Of a stretch of 17,453 nt of DNA, positions 1 through 7,100 are shown one piece after another. Both the position numbers and the translations under genes were made by a program. The DNA is from Clostridia bacterium (GTDB taxonomy: Bacteria; UBA6262; WVXT01; JAUXBS01), in NCBI GenBank assembly GCA_030619245.1, contig JAUXBS010000008.1, positions 1 to 17,453 on the forward strand, written 5' to 3'. Within the stretch, counting starts at the first letter, position 1; the number at the start of each line of letters is the position of its first letter. A model generated the notes under the pieces. It searched no databases, was not told where the DNA came from, and was given only the letters and a program-made list of their open reading frames with translations.

Positions 1-2
1 AC

Positions 3-83
3 CTGCTTGGAAAAAACGTAAGAATTGCCTACGGTATCCCTCTTTCAGCAACAGGCAAGAACATCTTCTTTGACAGGAAATAA
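3..83 (+). CDS. C-terminal fragment of an unknown protein, possibly an outer membrane beta-barrel
   Basis: Only the last 26 codons and the TAA stop lie in the window; the start is beyond the left edge. The fragment contains GKNVRIAYGIPLSATGKN and ends in IFFDRK. The alternating polar and hydrophobic pattern with RIAYGIPL resembles the last strands of Omp85/BamA-type or other outer membrane barrels, although the final residue is Lys rather than the usual Phe. The gene converges on the PorV-like gene, with stop codons 7 bp apart and no convincing terminator hairpin between them. A 26-codon open frame could occur by chance. The tight convergent fit and protein-like composition are the only support. 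Confidence 0.45.
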   Translation: MLGKNVRIAYGIPLSATGKNIFFDRK

Positions 84-90
84 GATTCAA

Positions 91-1062
91 TTACATTTGA
101 AAGGTAAATGAGAACCTGTGGGTAAAAAAGCCCAGCACTCCATAAGGAACCCAGGCATAATCAATCCTAACCTTCTCAAAATTAAAACCGGCTCCAAGAG
201 ACAGTCCCGAAAAGAAACCTAAATCTATAATGGTCGTTGTCTTGAAACCCGCCCTCAATATCATTATTTTAGAAAGAAAATATTCCCCTCCAAAGTGGAA
301 ATTCATATTATTATCAACTGGTATATTCACATCTCCGCCAACGGTCAGCTTATTTTCAACGTCCTTATAGGCAATACCCGCCTTTATATTAAGAGGCAGG
401 GGATTATTCACTCCCGTAAAATCATCGGGCCCCGTAAAATTGTAGCCGGACCCCAGGTTTTGAACAACCGCTCCAGCAAGAATCCCTTTGCCGAATTCCA
501 CCCCCTCGGTCGCAAAATGGACCCCGGCATCAAAGGCAAACCCGTCAGCAAGATAATCTCCGCCTGAAAGGACACCCCCGCCTACATTTTGATAAAGGTA
601 CTTCACGCTTGCCCCGAAACCAAACATGCCCATCCTCATGCTGAAAGCGCCTATGGCAGCCAGGTCACTTGCATTAAATTTAATAGAATCATCACTATCG
701 CTTGTCCTTGCCTCAAGGTCTCCTATGGATACGTACGATGCGCCCGCTGCCACGGCCATATTCTCTCCAATCGGCAGCCCGGCCGCGCCGAATTCATAGT
801 TAATACCCTGGAACAGCATCATATGAGAACCTGTTAACTGCATTCCGTTCATACGGCACAACCCCGCAGGGTTCCAGTAAAGGGCATTGATGTCATCCGC
901 AATCCCGCAGAATACTCCTCCCATACCGATAGCGCGGGCGCCGACGCCATACTTAAGGAACTGCGCGCCCGTGGTACCGACATCCGCGCTTGTACCCGCT
1001 GACACGGACCGGGGGAATAACAGGCTGATGCCCGTAATTAATATGAGTATTTTCTTATTCAT
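91..1062 (-). CDS. PorV/PorQ family outer membrane protein (UPF0164-like)
   Basis: This 323-residue protein is probably an outer membrane beta-barrel of the FadL-like PorV/PorQ group. In type IX secretion, PorV shuttles cargo from the translocon to the attachment complex by holding its C-terminal domain. A Sec signal peptide is visible (Lys-rich start, hydrophobic core, cleavage likely after SVSA at residue 22). The family signature follows: GARAIGMGG at 41-49 and YWNPAGL at 62-68, after an AGTSADVG-type mature start. The rest is glycine- and aromatic-rich amphipathic strands, ending in a strand-like FTHRFSFTFQM. The ATG is preceded by AGGAGG at a 5-nt spacing. The gene starts 20 bp after the stop of the giant gene on the same strand, so the two are probably co-transcribed, and it may also have its own promoter overlapping that stop. 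The exact subtype (PorV, PorQ or another paralog) cannot be decided here. Confidence 0.85.
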   Translation of the reverse strand: MNKKILILITGISLLFPRSVSAGTSADVGTTGAQFLKYGVGARAIGMGGVFCGIADDINALYWNPAGLCRMNGMQLTGSHMMLFQGINYEFGAAGLPIGENMAVAAGASYVSIGDLEARTSDSDDSIKFNASDLAAIGAFSMRMGMFGFGASVKYLYQNVGGGVLSGGDYLADGFAFDAGVHFATEGVEFGKGILAGAVVQNLGSGYNFTGPDDFTGVNNPLPLNIKAGIAYKDVENKLTVGGDVNIPVDNNMNFHFGGEYFLSKIMILRAGFKTTTIIDLGFFSGLSLGAGFNFEKVRIDYAWVPYGVLGFFTHRFSFTFQM

Positions 1063-1076
1063 GGTTTCCTCCTATT

Positions 1077-1105
1077 ATTATATCAGTTGCTCCTTAATAA
1101 AGCAA
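1077..1105 (-). promoter_or_regulatory. Possible internal promoter for the PorV-like gene, overlapping the end of the giant gene
   Basis: Read on the minus strand, TTGCTT (1100-1105) is followed after 17 bp by TATAAT (1077-1082). The -10 is preceded by TGA, making an extended TGnTATAAT element, and that TGA is itself the stop codon of the giant gene. Transcription would begin about 7 nt downstream, giving a leader of only a few nucleotides that just includes AGGAGG. The -35 matches consensus in only its first three bases, so activity is inferred. Confidence 0.45.
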
Positions 1106-4100
1106 CTTTTTTGATTATTTCCTGCTTACCCATCTTTATATAACACAGATAAATCCCGTCCGCCACTTTAACATTATCTTCATTCGTTGCATCCCAGGTT
1201 GCCCTGTATTCGTAACCACCATCCTTCTTCGTATCGCTCTCACCAAGAGTGTCCTTCACCAGTTCTCCGGCAAGGTTAAATATCTTTATATCAACATCCA
1301 CGCTGTCCACCACGGTTGACGGTATTTTGTATTTTATGGTCAACGGGGTATTGACCGTAGGGTGGAACGGATTAGGATATACCCACATTGTATGATCGTC
1401 TTTGTCATAATAAACGCTTACCTGGACTGAAAGGCCACTCTCGTTCGGCGCTGTCGCATTGTCCACCGCGCTTACCGCGAAGTAAGGCCCTGTAACAATA
1501 CTGACAATATATTTATGAGTGGGCGCCGTTACCGAGGCAAGGAAAGTGTAATAGCCGCCTTCATCATCGTTTTCAGCCTGAACCGAAGACTGGTAAATCT
1601 TATAGTACGCGATATCACTGGCCGTACTTGAATCCCAGTCAAGTACAACTCCATTTATTTCCGGTTCATAATTAGCGCCTGGCTCCGGTACCGGAGGAGC
1701 AGTTTCATCGGAAAACGCCGCATACTTTGAGAAATGCGATACATTAACGGTGATGGTATTGTTTTCTGTATCAACGGTCCTGTCGCTCTTCTCCTTAACC
1801 CAGCGGCCACTGTCATCATCATAATAATTGATGTCCAGTTTACCAACCGGCGTGGTGCTTGCGCTTAAATCATAGCGAATGGTAACGTTTGCTGTTTCAC
1901 CCTGCGCAAGCTGAGCCAGCGGGCCCGTGATAAGGTAAATTTCCATATTGTAAATGGAACTGAACATCTCACCGGGAGCGCCTTCCTCAACCGCAAGGCT
2001 CGGAATTATGAATGAATACGCCCCCATACCCTTCTTCATGATACCCAGGGCGCCCACTTCGGTTGAATCAATACTTGCGACAAATATCTTAAGGCTGGTC
2101 AGGTCATCAACTTCCTTACCTTCAGCGATTAACCTTGTGCCCATGGGCAGGTAGAAACCGGAACTGTCTCCATCTCCTATTATAACGTTCCCCCCGACAA
2201 CCGGATTGATAAACTCCTCGTTCCGGCCTTTCTCTCCGGTATATATGGTAAATTCTTCAGTAGTTTCCTGCCCCTCAATATCATGCCCCGTAACCCTGAT
2301 TTTGAATTTCTCCTCATTCGCGCTAACTGTAGAATACAAAGCGCTGCACTCCATCCTGTTATCGGACATTATCATTTCAGTCAAACCGCCGAAGTTGCCT
2401 TCAATAACAGAAATTACATCGGAAACATCCCTCTCCGAAAGGGTCTCATTACTCCATACGTTAATTTCAAATTTATCTTCAGCCTTCCTCCCAACCTGTA
2501 CGATAAACTGCGGAGGATTGTCGGTATAGGTAATGCCTTTTGTTATCGTATCAACGGAAACAATGAAGTTTACGGGGTCAGGGTCAATAAACACATCCGC
2601 CTTGCCCTCGCCAACGAGCGCAATGTAGTAGTCAATATTATCCGCAAGCCCTTCAACGCTGTAACTTTCAATTTCATTGGTAACGCTGTTACTGTTAATA
2701 GTCCCGAATAAAAACCTGCTGAAATCCTTCGTTACAGCCACAACCTCATGCACCTCGGAGGATTTTACCTTCCTGCCAAGTTTGTCAACAATGGCCCCCT
2801 CAACCTTTTTACCGGAAAGGAGCGTTATGTCACCCATATCCGTAAGCGCTCCATGAACCGAAATATCAGAAATATGCATCCGGAGCCCTTTTGAGAAAAC
2901 CTTTAATACGTATTCACCTTCAACAATGCCCTCAATCGTGAATTCACCGTCATATTCGGTTACATGCTGTAAACCCTCCATGGGATCATTGTATATCTTA
3001 CCCTTCTCCTGGAGCAGCACCATTGCGCCGGGCATATTACTGCCCATTTCCTCAAATGGCAGCACCAGGGCCCTGCTGTCCACAGCTTTTATTTTTCCTT
3101 TTAAATTTGAATTTGCCTCGCTGAGCGTAAAATTAATGCCTTCAGCCCCTTCATTCTCATTAATCTTCACATTATGTTTGTATTTTTCTCCGTAACCCGA
3201 AACAATACCCTCTGACCACTCGGGCCTTACGGCGGCAAAAACATCCCAGTAACTGACAGCTTCATCAACACCTTTAATAGTATAGTACCCCCCCGTATCC
3301 GTCATGGCTTTCAGTTGTATGGACTCGCCGTGATGGGATGACGGTTCGGCTGCCATCCTGATATTCGCAATACCCTGGCTCTCCGAATCAACAACCCTGC
3401 CTGAAATAGTCGACCCTTCCTTTAATTGTATGGTACTAAGGTCTATGTCCTCCGCATTGTCAGGCACCGTTATTCCACCTATCAACAGCCCCGCATAGTC
3501 CTTGTACTGCGCTGCGGTCCCGTACATATCATCCTGCTGAGCACTGACCCTCAGAACATAATTTCCTTCCGGTAAATTTTTCAGTTCGAATTCACCGGTT
3601 GTTTCGTCAATCTTCCTCTCAGAATCCCACTGCTCGGTCTGCCTGTGACTACCCTCAACCCAGGGCCTTGCCTCGCAACTTACCACAATGCCATTCTTGC
3701 CGCTCACTGCCTGGCCTGTTTTGGCGTCAACAAGCCTCCCTTTTATGTTTGCGCCCTTGCCCATCATTATCGCAGCAACGGAAATGTCACTGCCGGTGAC
3801 TGTTACCTCCTTAGCCACTTCCTTGTAATTCTGCGACCATATCCTTATGTAATAGGTCCCGGGATTCACCGGGCCCAGTGTATACTGCGCCGTCCTACTG
3901 GTCGGCCTGGTTGAGAAATCAACCTGGTAACTTGAAATGGTCTCCCGGTCATAACCCGCGGCGCAGAGTTCAATATTAAAATACTCCGAACCTGTAATCG
4001 GCCTCTCTACCGAGCCTGCTATCATGTAACCATCAGTCAGATAAAGGTCTACCTGCGCTTCTTCGCCGGAATCAACCGTTATGGTTTTTGGAGTTCCTGC

Positions 4101-7100
4101 CACATCCGGTGAACTGCTTCCTCCATTAAGGTAAACAGGGGGCCTTACAATGTAAACACCCTTATCAATCCCCTTCACCGTGAAGGTCGCGTAATCGACA
4201 TCCCCATAGTATAAAGTTGCCTGATGATAGGCATCCGTCATACCCATCCAGTCCATCTGCCTGGGTGTAACCTCCACCTGCTTACCGTCAAGGTTAGAAG
4301 CATCATATTCTCCCGTTGCCGTGCTTATATACACCTTTCCCGAAATGGAGCCGCTGGTGTATAAACTCAGAACACCCAGGTTAAAATCAGCTCCGTTGGT
4401 AACTCCGACCAGTTTGGTCAGCGTGGCATAATCGCCGTCCGGTTTGCCCATATAATTCAATGTGCTCGGCGCAACATCATACTGGTTCACGGACAGCATG
4501 TATTCACCGGTACCCAGATTCTCAATTTTAAACGTTCCTGATGTAGAATATATCGTCGTAAGGGACTCAACCCTCATTTCGCCCGTCATTCCGCCGGTAA
4601 CCGTCACCCTCACTTCGGAAGGAACACATCCCGTACCTGCAACAATCCCGGAAACAGAACCGCCAAAATCCTGCAGTTCTATTACGGCGGTATCGGTAGG
4701 GGCGGTTACCATATAAGGCCTGGTGGTCATCTCAAAACCCTCAAGCCACGTATCAAGGTAATACTGCGTATCATCAACTAACCCTTTTATCGTGAATCCC
4801 TGCACTGTCCCCGTAGCGCTTGAAGGAAGTGTTATATCAGTCCCCGAACAATGTCCTGACGATGGAGACCAGGCGTTTATCCATAAATTATTATAGGATA
4901 ATCCCGTAAGGTCTCCGTCTATCTGTATTTCACCTTGTACAATGCCCCCTTCAGAAAACGCATAGGTCCCGAGCGTTACGTCAGTTGTCCCGATAACGAT
5001 ATCAAAAACGTTCTTTTCCGCATAACCATCGGCGTACAGGCTAAGCTCATAGGTGGTGTTTGAAGGGACATCGTATATCATAAAGGCTGCCGTGTCGGTT
5101 GAAGCATATATCTCCGTACCGCTGTACGCGTATTTCATGTCGGCATCGTTCTTTAAATTAATGCTAACATATACATTATTTACTGCAATTGAGGTTATTT
5201 TCACCATACCGCTTACTGTAACGTTCCTGTCAGTCCCTCCAATATCAAAGTCTTTTGCGGCGCCATAGGAAGTGACCTCCACGTCCTCCTCAACCTGAAG
5301 CGAGTATCCAAAAACATTAACTTCAACCCTGTAGAATCCCGGGGGAAGCAGTATTTCATATGTTTTTGAACTCTGGCCGCTCACAATCCGGAAGTTCGTA
5401 AACCCGTAATTGCCTGACTCGTCCCAGGCATTCACCTGGCCCCATAGTTCATTTATATAATTACCCCACTGGTCATAATAGGCTGTAAACGGCGCCGGCA
5501 GTGTAATCGTCCCTGAAAGGTTTCCACCCTTGTTAAGTATAATGTTTGGAACCTGTTTTGTAGTATCGCCTGCATCATAAAGCACTCCCGGTACATCATG
5601 GGGATCGTATCCGTCCTTTTCCACATGAATATAATAATTTCTGTCCTTGGGAATACTGCTGATAAAATAAGAGCCTTCGGAGTCAGTGTAGGCCTCTCCG
5701 AAACTATCGTATGTCCCTGCCTCCACCCTTGCGCCCTCAACCGGAGCTGTACTGCCGCCAACCAGGTAGTAAACCCAGCCATAAAGCCCCGGGATATTAC
5801 TGTCTATGGTTACCGTTAAACCGGTATTGGATTCTCCCAGGTAAGCATTATCCCAGTACGATGAATGACATACCTGTATTTTAACAGCATAGTCTCCCGG
5901 TGGAAGTACATTCCAGGAATTATCTCTTCCTTCCCACATAACATTGATATCTTTTGAACCGGCCGTTTCATTTCCGAGCCACCAATCCATGTACCAGTCT
6001 TTCTGCGCCCTGATTACCTCAATTTCTTCATAAGTAATCATTTGCGGCGGATTCCCGTACCAGGGATTGCCGTTACTATCCCAGGTAACATCATCCCAGT
6101 TAAACACTTCGAAAGCGCTGTCCTTATTGGTATCAATGATAACCCTTGCAATGGCTCCCGAAAAATCCGCTGTCATTGGTATATCGTTTACTGAAAAATA
6201 AATGTTGGCAAAATCCTCAGCGCTGTCTCCGTCAGGAGTTATCGTAACCGTCGTACTTGATGAAGTAACGCCGTTGTCAACTGTAACATCAGAACCTAAC
6301 GTTAAAGTGCCCGAAGTCTGGCTTATAAAAAAATCTGTAGTGTATTGAACATTCGTTGTGAAGTATATATTGTAATTCTGCATGTTCACGACATAGCCGT
6401 CCTTCTTCACTTTAACGAAGTACGCATAGGACTCGGACTGGGGGTAAATCCCGTGAATCTCAAAGTTATATGCAGGACCCATCCAGAAATCAACTGAAAC
6501 CGTTGAAGTACTGAAGGTATGGTCGTCCGGTTCCCAGCTGTTGTTTGAATCCCAGAGTTCCACAGTAACCCCGCCCATGGGGTCTGTCGTGCCGGACCCC
6601 ATCACCCTGCCCCTCAATGCGCTTGGCTCTGTAACCGCGGGGTCAAAGACATCAAAGTTCACGTAGTCCATGTTGTATCCGAACAGGTTAACTTCACACG
6701 CGCCTTCCATCCCGTTACCGCCGGTACCGCACTTGTAGACCCCGTACGGCTCCCACGGGTCTCTTTCATCATTGCCGTTCTTGTCAATAAAGGCGCCAAG
6801 GTAATAGATACCGTCCACTAACCCGCTTACCATGTAACTACCTGAGTACCAGGAACCTGACGATATTATCAATGTACAATCAGCGCCGCCTTCTATATAC
6901 GCCTCTGCAAAAGACGGGTCGGAGAATGCCCCGAGTTTCACATCATATGGACCCGACTCCACGGGGTCATAATAGTAAATTGTTCCGGATATGGACCTGT
7001 TGCCCGTGGGGTCTTCAAGGGTCACGTCAATGCCGTGCATTTCCCCCTGGACGTATACCGGGCTGAAGTTGTCATCGTTCTGGAAAAACCTGCCTGCGGG

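Noticed and set aside
94..110. CATTT-loop-AAATG inverted repeat near the converging stops at 83 and 91
   Set aside because: The stem is only 5 bp and A/T-rich with no T-run, and it lies inside the PorV-like coding end; not a credible terminator.
5453..5782. 109-codon minus-strand frame within the giant gene
   Set aside because: It overlaps, in another frame, an uninterrupted repeat array with clear domain patterns; no signal peptide or recognisable motif.
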